The notes under the pieces: model-generated
The model's database searches: none
What the model was told of the DNA's origin: nothing
The model's input: only the letters and a program-made list of their open reading frames with translations
Part shown: piece by piece, positions 1 through 6,308 of the stretch
Position numbering within the stretch: the first letter of the stretch is position 1
How the letters are laid out: each line of letters opens with the position of its first letter
Origin: Deltaproteobacteria bacterium
GTDB lineage: Bacteria > Desulfobacterota > Binatia > Binatales > Binataceae
Reading direction: 5' to 3'
NCBI GenBank assembly: GCA_003161515.1
Contig: PMOH01000280.1
Coordinates: 1 to 8,522 of the forward strand
Length of the DNA stretch: 8,522 bases
Program-made: the position numbers and the translations under genes

Positions 1-618
1 CTTTATCTGCGCGTGATCCGAGGCGGAATCTTTCGCGGCCCGGCCGCGTCGCCGGAAATTCGCAATCGATTAGCGAAAGTCGCGGCGGAGCAGGGCGTCC
101 CGTACTTGCATCAGCGCTTGCGCGGTCTCGATCCCGAGTCGGCGAATCGAATCGGCGTCAACGACTTGTATCGGATCGTGCGCGCGCTCGAAGTTTTCGA
201 GCTGACCGGCGAAACGATCTCGACCCATCAGGAAAGGCATCGATTCGCTGATATCGGCTACGACACCTTGACCATCGGCATCGAAATCGAACGCAAAAAG
301 CTCTACGACGCTATCGACGCGCGCTTCGACGCGATGGTCGCAGCCGGTCTGGTCGAGGAAGTGCGCGCGCTTACCCAGGCTGGATACTCGCCCGAGAAGC
401 CGCCGCTCAGTACGATTGGATACAAACAAATCGCGTCGCACCTGCGCGGCGAGATGACGCTGGCCGATGCGATCGCTCTCGCCATGCAGGAATCGCGGCG
501 ACTCGCCAAGCGTCAGCTCACGTGGTTTCGCCGCGAGCCGGAGATCGTATGGCTTGACCCGGAGCGCGGCGCCGATGATGCTCTTGCGTTGTTCGAGAAA
601 TTTTTCAGGCGTGAATGA
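1..618 (+). CDS. miaA: tRNA dimethylallyltransferase (MiaA), 3' part; 5' end outside window
   Basis: MiaA transfers the dimethylallyl group from dimethylallyl diphosphate to N6 of adenosine 37 in tRNAs that read codons beginning with U, the first step of (ms2)i6A synthesis in the cytoplasm. The frame is open from base 1, so the gene is cut by the window edge; 205 residues remain, and the N-terminal third with the P-loop is missing. The first visible residues, LYLRVIRGGIFRGP, match the segment after the family's GGTGLY motif. Further signatures are NDLYRIVRALEVFELTG (residues 54-70), AIDARFDAMVAAGLVEEV (104-121), the STIGYKQ segment (137-143) and the C-terminal AKRQLTWFRRE (169-179). A GTG at base 13 lies inside the conserved fold and is not a start. 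The stop overlaps the accA start (ATGA), suggesting translational coupling. Identification is secure. Confidence 0.95.
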   Translation, partial: LYLRVIRGGIFRGPAASPEIRNRLAKVAAEQGVPYLHQRLRGLDPESANRIGVNDLYRIVRALEVFELTGETISTHQERHRFADIGYDTLTIGIEIERKKLYDAIDARFDAMVAAGLVEEVRALTQAGYSPEKPPLSTIGYKQIASHLRGEMTLADAIALAMQESRRLAKRQLTWFRREPEIVWLDPERGADDALALFEKFFRRE

Positions 619-1544
619 AATTGAAAAGCAATCACAACGGACACAAGGCGCGCAGGCCTAAAAATCGCGGAAACGGAATCGCGACCACCGAGGCGCAGAC
701 TGCAGAGCCGCGCAGTGCAATCGAGCGCGTGCGCCTGGCGCGCCATGCGAATCGCCCGCAGACGCTGGATTACCTCGACTTGCTGATGCGCGACTTTATC
801 GAGATCCACGGCGACCGCCATTTCGCCGACGACGGTGCGATCGTCGCGGGCCTCGCCTACTTTGGGCATCGCGCGGTTGCCGTCGTGGGGCATCAGCGGG
901 GCCGCTCGACCACCGAAAGACTCAAGCGCAATTTCGGCAAGCCGCTGCCCGAGGGCTATCGCAAGGCGGCGCGCGTTTACGAATTGGCGGAGCGTTTCGG
1001 ACTGCCGATAATCACGCTGATCGATACGCAAGGTGCGGAGTCGGGCGTCGGCGCCGAGGAGCGCGGGCAGATCGAGGCGATCGCGCACAACCTCGAATTG
1101 ATGGCGCGCGCAACGGTGCCGATCGTCGCATGCGTGATCGGCGAGGGCGGCTCGGGCGGCGCGCTGGCGCTTGGCGTCGCCAACGCGGTGCTGATGCAGG
1201 AGAACGCGTGCTACTCGGTGATCACGCCCGAAGGATGCGCCGCGATTCTGTGGCGCACAGGCGGCGAGGAGAACGTCGCGGCGGCAGCGTCGGCGCTGAA
1301 ATTATCTGCGCCCGACTTGCTCGAGCTCGGACTGATCGACGAGATCGTGCCCGAACCCGCCGGCGGAGCGCATACCGCGCCGGCCGAAGCGGCTCATCTG
1401 ATCGGCGCGGCGCTCGCGCGACATCTCGAGCGCCTGGTCAAGCTGAAGCCGCAGGAATTGCGCCGCGCGCGCGAGCGAAAGTTCGCAGCGATGGGGTCCG
1501 CGTTCCTGACGCGCGGCCGCGTCGCGAACGATCCAATCGATTGA
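615..1544 (+). CDS. accA: Acetyl-CoA carboxylase carboxyltransferase subunit alpha (AccA)
   Basis: AccA pairs with AccD to move the carboxyl group from carboxybiotin-BCCP to acetyl-CoA, giving malonyl-CoA for fatty acid synthesis. The 309-residue product is close to the usual length (E. coli about 319). It shows the crotonase-like carboxyltransferase landmarks GHQRGRSTTERLKRNFGKP (residues 92-110), GVGAEERGQ (about 144-152), GEGGSGGALALG (176-187; oxyanion-hole glycines in the family) and YSVITPEGCAAILWR (about 199-213). The first 35 or so residues are basic, polar and poorly conserved (MKLKSNHNGHKARRP), replacing the longer helical N-terminus of E. coli AccA. The start is fixed by the ATGA overlap with miaA. 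One oddity is the normally near-invariant DTPGAYPG loop, which here reads DTQGAESG. The downstream hairpin should end the transcript. No accD lies in the window. AccA is the clear best assignment; a divergent paralogue is the alternative. Confidence 0.93.
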   Translation: MKLKSNHNGHKARRPKNRGNGIATTEAQTAEPRSAIERVRLARHANRPQTLDYLDLLMRDFIEIHGDRHFADDGAIVAGLAYFGHRAVAVVGHQRGRSTTERLKRNFGKPLPEGYRKAARVYELAERFGLPIITLIDTQGAESGVGAEERGQIEAIAHNLELMARATVPIVACVIGEGGSGGALALGVANAVLMQENACYSVITPEGCAAILWRTGGEENVAAAASALKLSAPDLLELGLIDEIVPEPAGGAHTAPAEAAHLIGAALARHLERLVKLKPQELRRARERKFAAMGSAFLTRGRVANDPID

Positions 1545-1546
1545 GT

Positions 1547-1569
1547 GTGAAACCCTCAGCGGGTTTCAC
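1547..1569. terminator. Hairpin between convergent genes, likely bidirectional terminator
   Basis: A perfect 9-bp stem, GTGAAACCC and GGGTTTCAC, closes a 5-nt loop (TCAGC). It starts 2 nt after the accA stop and ends 3 nt before the stop of the convergent lipoprotein gene, the classic place for a shared terminator. There is no U-tract on either side, so it is not a textbook intrinsic terminator; it may act as an RNA 3'-end stabiliser or work with Rho. The structure is read directly from the sequence, and its function is inferred from position. Confidence 0.6.
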
Positions 1570-1572
1570 GGA

Positions 1573-2856
1573 CTAAGGCGTGCCGCACAGCGTGCCGTTG
1601 ACATCGCATTGCGGCGTGACGCCTCGATCGCGTTGCTGCTGATTCAGCGTCGTGATCGCCTTATTGGTCTCGACGCTCGGAGCGCATCCGCATAGCTGGC
1701 TCGCGCAACAGCTGCAATTCGCTGCCGTTTCGGCCTTTACGATTTCCGAAATCTCGCATCCCGCGAGCCCGGTGCATGCGACGCTCACCAGGTCGCGATC
1801 GTTGCATTCGTCGGTGCACAGCGTGGCGTCGCAGGTGAATCCGGCCTGCGCGCCTTTCGGCTGCAGGCAGCTGTGATACTCATCGCAGACCTTGGCGCAA
1901 TCGACGCCGCTGTCGGGCGGTATCATCGTGACGCCGGGTACATACAACGGACATCCAAGAGCGCCAGGCGCGTCGGGCAGGCATGCTCCCGGACTTGGAA
2001 CCGCGCCGGGCACGCCAGCTGAAGTGGCGGACATCATCTTATATGGATTCACAGACATCGCAGGTGTTGGCGTTGCTGTCGCAGGCGGAGCGTAAGCCGC
2101 CGACCATGTCAGGCCGCCGCCAAGCGTGCATGCCTGGTCGTTCTGTCCGACTTGGTAGGGGCCGTTGAATACCGGGCATGAGCATTGGACGATTCCTGTC
2201 TGCGAAGTTTTGAAGCACGGCGCCGTCATGCATCCGGCGTACGGCGCGGCCGGACAATTCGTCAGGCCGAGCCCGTTTTCGGCAACGCAATCGAAGCTGA
2301 ACGTCGAGTAAACACTCGAGCCGGGAATCAGATTTCCACCGTTCACGTTCGCGCATACCGGCGCCGAGTTGAGCGTCGCGCACAAGCTGCCGTCGACGCC
2401 GCATTGCGCGATCGTTTTTTCATACACACTGTGATTGAGGATTGCGTTGATATCGACGAAGTACACGCCGTAGGGAATGTCGAAGCAGTTGCAGTTGGCG
2501 TAGTTGCCGTCGGCGCTGAGCGTGCACGACAGATCCGTGGCGCCCGCGCTTGGTCCCGAGTAGTAGCAGAGCGCGAACGGTCCGCCGCGGCACGGGACGA
2601 AATTGCTCGACGCCAGCGTGATGTCCGCGTAGGCGGGGCCGAAGCTGGTCGTCCAGTTCGTCGTATCACTCCAGAAAGCGTGCGAGTTCGGGACGAAGTG
2701 CACGATGCCGCCGGAGCTCGTCGCGGCCGGTTGCGATCCCCCGCCATCGCCGCCGTTACATCCCGCGAGCACGAGCGTTGCCATTATAATGAGATGAAAT
2801 GAGTAGTGATGTTTCACGATCAGCAGTGTTTCGGAATTTCTGAAATGAATCCACAT
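1573..2856 (-). CDS. Cysteine-rich predicted lipoprotein of unknown function
   Basis: I do not recognise this protein. From the ATG at 2856 it has 427 residues. A hydrophobic stretch with lipobox LVLAGC puts a lipidated cysteine at residue 33, so it should be exported and membrane-anchored. The true start is unclear: TTG 2868, ATG 2856 and GTG 2817 are all in frame, none has a good ribosome binding site, and GTG 2817 would give a more typical 20-residue signal peptide (VKHHYSFHLI...). A Gly/Ser/Pro linker follows (34-50). The mature part has 33 cysteines including the lipidated one, many in CxC and CC pairs, which suggests disulfides or metal binding outside the cytoplasm. Two segments (about 111-134 and 214-236) share the pattern C-x10-C-x-C-x4/5-G-x-Y-x-V, and QCxV(D/N)G(S/T)LC occurs at 151-159 and again at 417-424, indicating internal duplication. 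A Pro/Thr-rich linker (257-268) separates this part from the densely cysteine-rich C-terminal region (320-391). Confidence 0.75.
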   Translation of the reverse strand: MWIHFRNSETLLIVKHHYSFHLIIMATLVLAGCNGGDGGGSQPAATSSGGIVHFVPNSHAFWSDTTNWTTSFGPAYADITLASSNFVPCRGGPFALCYYSGPSAGATDLSCTLSADGNYANCNCFDIPYGVYFVDINAILNHSVYEKTIAQCGVDGSLCATLNSAPVCANVNGGNLIPGSSVYSTFSFDCVAENGLGLTNCPAAPYAGCMTAPCFKTSQTGIVQCSCPVFNGPYQVGQNDQACTLGGGLTWSAAYAPPATATPTPAMSVNPYKMMSATSAGVPGAVPSPGACLPDAPGALGCPLYVPGVTMIPPDSGVDCAKVCDEYHSCLQPKGAQAGFTCDATLCTDECNDRDLVSVACTGLAGCEISEIVKAETAANCSCCASQLCGCAPSVETNKAITTLNQQQRDRGVTPQCDVNGTLCGTP

Positions 2857-2997
2857 TTGATTTGTCAATTAGTTAGCAGAAGTTGACTGAAAGGCATATT
2901 ACAAAGCGTTTTGAAGGCGCTAATAGAAGGCATTAGAAGGATGAGGACGGGTTAGGGTAGAGTGGGGCGCGTTACGATATCGAGAGGAGAGCGAACG
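2857..2997. promoter_or_regulatory. AT-rich divergent intergenic region, probable promoters for both flanking genes
   Basis: This region separates the minus-strand lipoprotein from the plus-strand 148-aa gene. Hand count gives about 38% GC over 2821-2940, far below the surrounding coding DNA, as expected of a promoter region. Isolated hexamers are present (TTGACA on the minus strand at 2868-2863, TTGACT on the plus strand at 2883-2888, TAATAT on the minus strand at 2901-2896), but no -35/-10 pair has convincing spacing. TAGAAGG occurs twice, at 2924-2930 and 2934-2940, a possible direct-repeat binding site. The promoter role is inferred from gene orientation and composition. Confidence 0.4.
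2985..2989 (+). promoter_or_regulatory. Ribosome binding site that sets the start of the 148-aa gene
   Basis: AGGAG lies 8 nt before the ATG at 2998, an ideal Shine-Dalgarno arrangement. It lies inside the reading frame that would begin at GTG 2962, so it argues that the gene starts at 2998 and that the 12 upstream codons are not translated. Confidence 0.75.
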
Positions 2998-3444
2998 ATG
3001 AAGCAGGTAATCTACGCAATGCAGTTCAAGGGAAAGGCTGCCCCCGGCGCATCATCAAATATGATGAAAGCGGCGACCAGCGCGTCGAGCAACACGCTCA
3101 CGACCGTGGTCGGTGCGGATGGCGTGCAAGGCAAGTTCGAGCCGACCGCTGGCGGCAAGGCGCAGTTCGAATCGGAGGTGACGCTCACCGGCGCGACCTC
3201 GTTTCTCGAAAAGGGAACGATCCGCTTTGGCGATAGCAACAATCGTCTTCACTTCAGCACCGTCGAGCACGGCTATCTCGGCGATAGCGCAGACCCGAAG
3301 CGCAAGTCGGGCGCCGTGATGTGGCGCGTCGATGGCGGCGAAGGTCAATTCGCAGGCGCCAGCGGATACATCACGTCGAACTTCACGCTAAGCGACGCCG
3401 GCGAAGTAACCGATAATCACTTCGGCGTAATCTTCGTGAAGTGA
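2998..3444 (+). CDS. Conserved-looking soluble protein of unknown function (148 aa)
   Basis: The start is the ATG with a strong AGGAG site 8 nt upstream; a GTG at 2962 would add 12 unlikely residues. The protein has no signal peptide, no membrane segment and no cysteine, so it is probably cytoplasmic. It is rich in Gly, Ser, Thr and alternating hydrophobic residues (for example TTVVGADGVQGKF at 35-47 and GAVMWRVDGGEGQFAGASG at 105-123), suggesting an all-beta fold. The GGxGxFxGAxG pattern at 113-123 resembles small beta-barrel families such as DUF3224 and allene-oxide-cyclase-like barrels, but this is only a pattern resemblance and I assign no function. It is divergent from the lipoprotein gene and could share regulation with it. 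Codon use looks like its neighbours, so it appears to be a real, resident gene. Confidence 0.75.
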   Translation: MKQVIYAMQFKGKAAPGASSNMMKAATSASSNTLTTVVGADGVQGKFEPTAGGKAQFESEVTLTGATSFLEKGTIRFGDSNNRLHFSTVEHGYLGDSADPKRKSGAVMWRVDGGEGQFAGASGYITSNFTLSDAGEVTDNHFGVIFVK

Positions 3445-3465
3445 TCTCAGCAACCTAACCCGTGA

Positions 3466-3489
3466 CCCTTCCCTCGATCGAGGGAAGGG
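3466..3489. repeat. Perfect 24-bp palindrome between the 148-aa gene and pheA
   Basis: The 12-base half-site CCCTTCCCTCGA is followed directly by its exact reverse complement. It begins 21 nt after the stop of the 148-aa gene. As RNA it could fold into a GC-rich hairpin, but the loop would have to use central bases and no U-tract follows. It could be an imperfect terminator, a dispersed intergenic repeat unit or a dimeric protein-binding site. A weaker 6-bp GC stem (CCGCGC at 3509-3514 with GCGCGG at 3526-3531) lies just downstream. The sequence symmetry is certain; the role is unknown. Confidence 0.7.
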
Positions 3490-3590
3490 GAACAATCGCG
3501 CTCACGATCCGCGCGCGACAACGGAGCGCGGCCTTAATACTGAAAAAAGCGTTGAAAACGGCCGGTCGATCGGATAGCCATTCTTGTTCG

Positions 3591-4706
3591 ATGTCATCGC
3601 GAGTAGCCAGGAAGTCCATCGCCGAGCCGCCGTCCATTGAGACTCTGCGCGCGCGGATGGACGAGATTAATCTCAAAATTCTGCGCCTAATCTCGGCGCG
3701 CGCCAGCGTTGCGACCGAGATTGGCCGCCTCAAGCATCATGAGGGCGGCGAGGTTTACCAGCCGGTCCGTGAGCGCGCGATTATCGAAAAGATGATCGCC
3801 GAGAACCAGGGGCCGCTCACCGACGATCAGGTCAAGCGGATTTACGTCGAGATAATCTCGGCATGCCGCGCGCTCGAGCATGAGCCGCAGGTGGCGTTCC
3901 TCGGCCCCGAGCATACCTACTCGCATGAGGCGACCCGGATGCGCTTCGGCTCGAGCGTCGCGCTGATGCCGCTGGAGTCGTTCGCCGCAGTCTTCCAGGC
4001 GATCGAAAACGGCCGCGCGGATTTCGGCGTCGTGCCGGTCGAAAACTCCACCGAAGGCTCGGTGACGCTGACGCTCGATCTCCTTATAGATACGTCGCTG
4101 GTGATTGTCGGCGAAGTGCTGCTGCCGATTCGGCATTCGATAATGTCGCTGAGCGGCGCGGCGGCGGACGTCCGGCGAATCGTGTCGCACCAGCAGAGCC
4201 TCGCGCAGTGCCGCGGCTACATCACCGCGAATTTTCCCAAAATTGAGACCGAAGCGGTCGCGTCCAACGCACTTGCCGCGCAGCGCGCCGCGGCGGACGG
4301 GTCGATTGCGGCGATCGCGTCGAAGGCGGCCGGCGAGGCGTATGGCCTCAAGACCATCGCGGCCAACGTGCAGGACGTCGCCGCCAACACGACCCGCTTC
4401 CTCGTGATGGGGACTCGGCCGATCGAAAAATCCGGAAACGACAAGACCACTCTGCTTTTCGCCGTCGCCGACCGAGTGGGCACGCTCAACCAGGCGCTGA
4501 ACCTGTTTGCCCGCAATGCGATCAACATTTCGAAGATCGAATCGCGTCCGCTGCGCGCGCGTCCGTGGGAATATTTGTTCTTTGTTGACGTTATGGGCCA
4601 TCGCGACGACGCCAAGCTGGCCCGCGCGCTGAAATCTCTTTCGACCAAGGCTCTATTCTTGAAGGTCTTAGGATCGTATCCTGAAGGTAGGTCGGCCGCT
4701 GCCTGA
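3591..4706 (+). CDS. pheA: Bifunctional chorismate mutase / prephenate dehydratase (P-protein)
   Basis: This enzyme converts chorismate to prephenate and then to phenylpyruvate, the committed branch to phenylalanine. From ATG 3591 it has 371 residues, normal for P-proteins. An AroQ-type chorismate mutase helix bundle spans about 15-96 (RMDEINLKILRLI, the VATEIGRLK segment, PVRERAIIEKM). The prephenate dehydratase domain spans about 100-275, with VAFLGPEHTYSHEA, GVVPVENSTEGSV (146-158), SHQQSLAQCRGY (199-210) and NTTRFLVMG (266-274), which holds the catalytic TRF threonine. A C-terminal ACT domain (about 284-362) carries DRVGTLNQAL and KIESRP, the usual phenylalanine-binding signatures, so feedback inhibition is expected. 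The C-terminal LKVLGSYP is typical of Pseudomonas-like P-proteins. An in-frame GTG at 3462 would translate the palindrome and add 43 non-homologous residues, so I reject it. No strong Shine-Dalgarno site precedes ATG 3591. It is the first gene of the aromatic operon. Confidence 0.95.
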   Translation: MSSRVARKSIAEPPSIETLRARMDEINLKILRLISARASVATEIGRLKHHEGGEVYQPVRERAIIEKMIAENQGPLTDDQVKRIYVEIISACRALEHEPQVAFLGPEHTYSHEATRMRFGSSVALMPLESFAAVFQAIENGRADFGVVPVENSTEGSVTLTLDLLIDTSLVIVGEVLLPIRHSIMSLSGAAADVRRIVSHQQSLAQCRGYITANFPKIETEAVASNALAAQRAAADGSIAAIASKAAGEAYGLKTIAANVQDVAANTTRFLVMGTRPIEKSGNDKTTLLFAVADRVGTLNQALNLFARNAINISKIESRPLRARPWEYLFFVDVMGHRDDAKLARALKSLSTKALFLKVLGSYPEGRSAAA

Positions 4707-4743
4707 GCCGGGCAGTAATCTTATCCGCGGTCGTTCCCCCGTT

Positions 4744-5850
4744 TTGATCAAAGCACAAGATCTCGTACTCCCTTCCGTCGCCGCGCTTGCTCCCTACGAA
4801 CCGGGCAAGCCCATCGAGGAGTTGCAGCGCGAGCTCGGCGTCGTCGAGCCGGTCAAGCTGGCCTCCAACGAGAATCCGCTAGGCCCGTCGCCGCTCGCGA
4901 TCGAGGCAATCAAGGCGGCGCTACCCGAGCTGAATCGCTACCCCGACGGTGCCAGCTACGAGCTGCGGGCGAAAATCGCGGCGCATCATAAGATTGGCGT
5001 CGAGCGCGTGTTCGCGGCCTCGGGCTCGGTCGAGGTACTCAACCTGCTCGCATTCCTTTATTTGCGGCCGGGCCTGAACGCGGTTTACTCGGAGCATTCG
5101 TTCGCGATTTATCCGCTGGCGACCGCCGCCGCCGGCGGGACGCATCGCGTGGTCAAAACCAGCGACGGCTATTCGCACGACCTCGAGGCGATGGCGTCGG
5201 CGATCGACGCGAACACGCGAATTGTTTTTCTCGGCAATCCCAACAATCCGACCGGTACGATTTACCGGCGCGCCGAATGGAACCGGTTCCTCGAGCGCGT
5301 GCCTGAGAACGTGGTGATTGTCGCCGACGAAGCGTACTTCGAATTCGTCCGCGATCCCGAGTATCCCGACTCGATGGAAGCCCACGACGACCGCCGCCTG
5401 ATAATCACGCTGCGAACATTTTCGAAAATTTTCGGTCTGGCGGGAATCCGCGTCGGCTACGCGGTCGCGCGCCCCGACATGATCCAGATGCTGCACAACG
5501 TTCGCCAGCCGTTCAACGTGACCTCGCTCGCACAAGTCGCGGCAGTGGCGGGGATGGACGACCGCGCGCATATCGCCCGGACCCTGCAAGTCAACGCCGA
5601 AGGGATGACCTACCTCGAGCGCGAGTTTGCGCGCCTCAAGCTCCCGTTCGTCCCGAGTCACGCCAACTTTTTCCTGGTCGACGTAGGCGACGGCCGCGCA
5701 GTTTACGATCAGCTGCTGCGCAAGGGCGTGATCGTCCGCCCGATGAACGGTTACGGATACCCGCGCCACGTCCGAATCAGCGTCGGCCTCCCCGAAGAAA
5801 ATCGGCGGCTGATCGCAATGCTCGCCGAAGTGATGGGCGCGCAAGCGTGA
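4744..5850 (+). CDS. hisC: Histidinol-phosphate / aromatic aminotransferase (HisC family)
   Basis: This is a fold-type I PLP enzyme. HisC transaminates imidazole-acetol phosphate in histidine synthesis, and homologues placed between pheA and tyrA commonly also act on phenylpyruvate and 4-hydroxyphenylpyruvate. At 368 residues it has normal length. Landmarks are SNENPLGPSP (41-50), RYPDGASYELR (65-75), GNPNNPTGT (164-172), DEAYFEF (195-201), the Schiff-base lysine K228 in TFSKIFGLAGIRVGYA, and the carboxylate-binding arginine in HVRISVG (342-348). The usual acidic or Asn residue in the GS(D/N)E motif is Val here (SGSVEVLNLL, 93-102). The start is TTG 4744, the only usable initiator between the pheA stop and the conserved PGKPIEELQ region; its ribosome site is poor, so translation may depend on reinitiation 37 nt after pheA. 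The stop overlaps the next gene (GTGA). No other histidine genes are nearby, which favours an aromatic role, but substrate preference cannot be read from sequence. Confidence 0.93.
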   Translation: MIKAQDLVLPSVAALAPYEPGKPIEELQRELGVVEPVKLASNENPLGPSPLAIEAIKAALPELNRYPDGASYELRAKIAAHHKIGVERVFAASGSVEVLNLLAFLYLRPGLNAVYSEHSFAIYPLATAAAGGTHRVVKTSDGYSHDLEAMASAIDANTRIVFLGNPNNPTGTIYRRAEWNRFLERVPENVVIVADEAYFEFVRDPEYPDSMEAHDDRRLIITLRTFSKIFGLAGIRVGYAVARPDMIQMLHNVRQPFNVTSLAQVAAVAGMDDRAHIARTLQVNAEGMTYLEREFARLKLPFVPSHANFFLVDVGDGRAVYDQLLRKGVIVRPMNGYGYPRHVRISVGLPEENRRLIAMLAEVMGAQA

Positions 5851-6308
5851 AAAATCGGAATGCAGAAACGATGGCACAAGCGTTGATCATCGCGATGTTC
5901 CTGATTGCGATGATGTCGTGGTCGTCGGTGCCGGCGCAGATTCCGATCCACTGGGATATCTCGGGCCAGGTTGATGCCTACGGGTCGAAATTTACAGGGT
6001 TGCTGCTGCTCCCGACCATCGCACTGGCGGGGTACCTGCTAATCGGCTTCACTGCAGTTTTCTCGCCCGCACAATTCCAGGGCCGCGCGATGAATGCGCT
6101 GTCATGGTTCAGACTCACGTACGTGCTGGTGATGGCGGGAGTGTTCGGCGTGATCGTGGCCGACGTTCGCGGCGCGAATATCAATCTGAATTACGTTATA
6201 TTCCCGCTGCTCGCTCTTATGGTGATTTCGATCGTCAACCTGCTGATACATACGAACCGCAACAAATCGGGCAAGACGGTGCCGCCAAACGGCGGAATCC
6301 AGATCTGA
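5847..6308 (+). CDS. Small DUF1648 (SdpI-like) integral membrane protein
   Basis: The 153-residue product has four predicted membrane helices (about 10-28, 50-72, 88-106 and 116-135). Just after the first helix lies the DUF1648 signature VPAQIPIHWDISGQVDAYG (28-46) followed by SK. DUF1648 is found at the N-terminus of SdpI, the Bacillus subtilis immunity protein for the SdpC toxin, and in many uncharacterised membrane proteins; SdpI itself is about 207 residues, so this is a short version. The start is either GTG 5847, overlapping the hisC stop (GTGA), or ATG 5871; the reading frame and fold are the same. Its stop overlaps the tyrA start (TGATG), so it is embedded in the operon by translational coupling on both sides. 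No toxin or regulator gene lies beside it. Family membership is fairly sure. A role in aromatic amino acid transport, envelope stress or immunity is only speculation. Confidence 0.85.
   Translation: MKNRNAETMAQALIIAMFLIAMMSWSSVPAQIPIHWDISGQVDAYGSKFTGLLLLPTIALAGYLLIGFTAVFSPAQFQGRAMNALSWFRLTYVLVMAGVFGVIVADVRGANINLNYVIFPLLALMVISIVNLLIHTNRNKSGKTVPPNGGIQI

Noticed and set aside
1130..1576. 148-codon plus-strand frame inside accA
   Set aside because: It is an Arg-rich alternative frame of accA with no start signal or domain.
2783..2790. Perfect TATAAT on both strands (ATTATAAT palindrome)
   Set aside because: It lies within the signal-peptide codons of the lipoprotein gene, and no acceptable -35 hexamer is found at 16-18 nt on either strand.
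2185..2802. 205-codon open frame on the plus strand
   Set aside because: It is antisense to the lipoprotein gene, very Arg/Ala/Val-rich, and has no ribosome site. The minus-strand frame has a signal peptide, lipobox and patterned cysteines, so it is the real gene.
3462..3590. Upstream GTG start for pheA adding 43 residues
   Set aside because: The extension would translate the 24-bp palindrome and has no similarity to P-protein N-termini. ATG 3591 gives a normal length.
3687..4601. 304-codon open frame on the minus strand
   Set aside because: It lies antisense to pheA, whose product shows all family motifs. The Arg/Asp/His-rich translation is typical of a shadow frame in GC-rich DNA.
4921..5877. 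318-codon open frame on the minus strand
   Set aside because: It is antisense to hisC, with Val/Arg/His-rich low-complexity composition and no recognisable domain.
6104..6307. N-terminal extension of tyrA by 68 codons
   Set aside because: It overlaps the DUF1648 gene in another frame. The TGATG junction and the Rossmann motif at residue 12 place the start at 6308.
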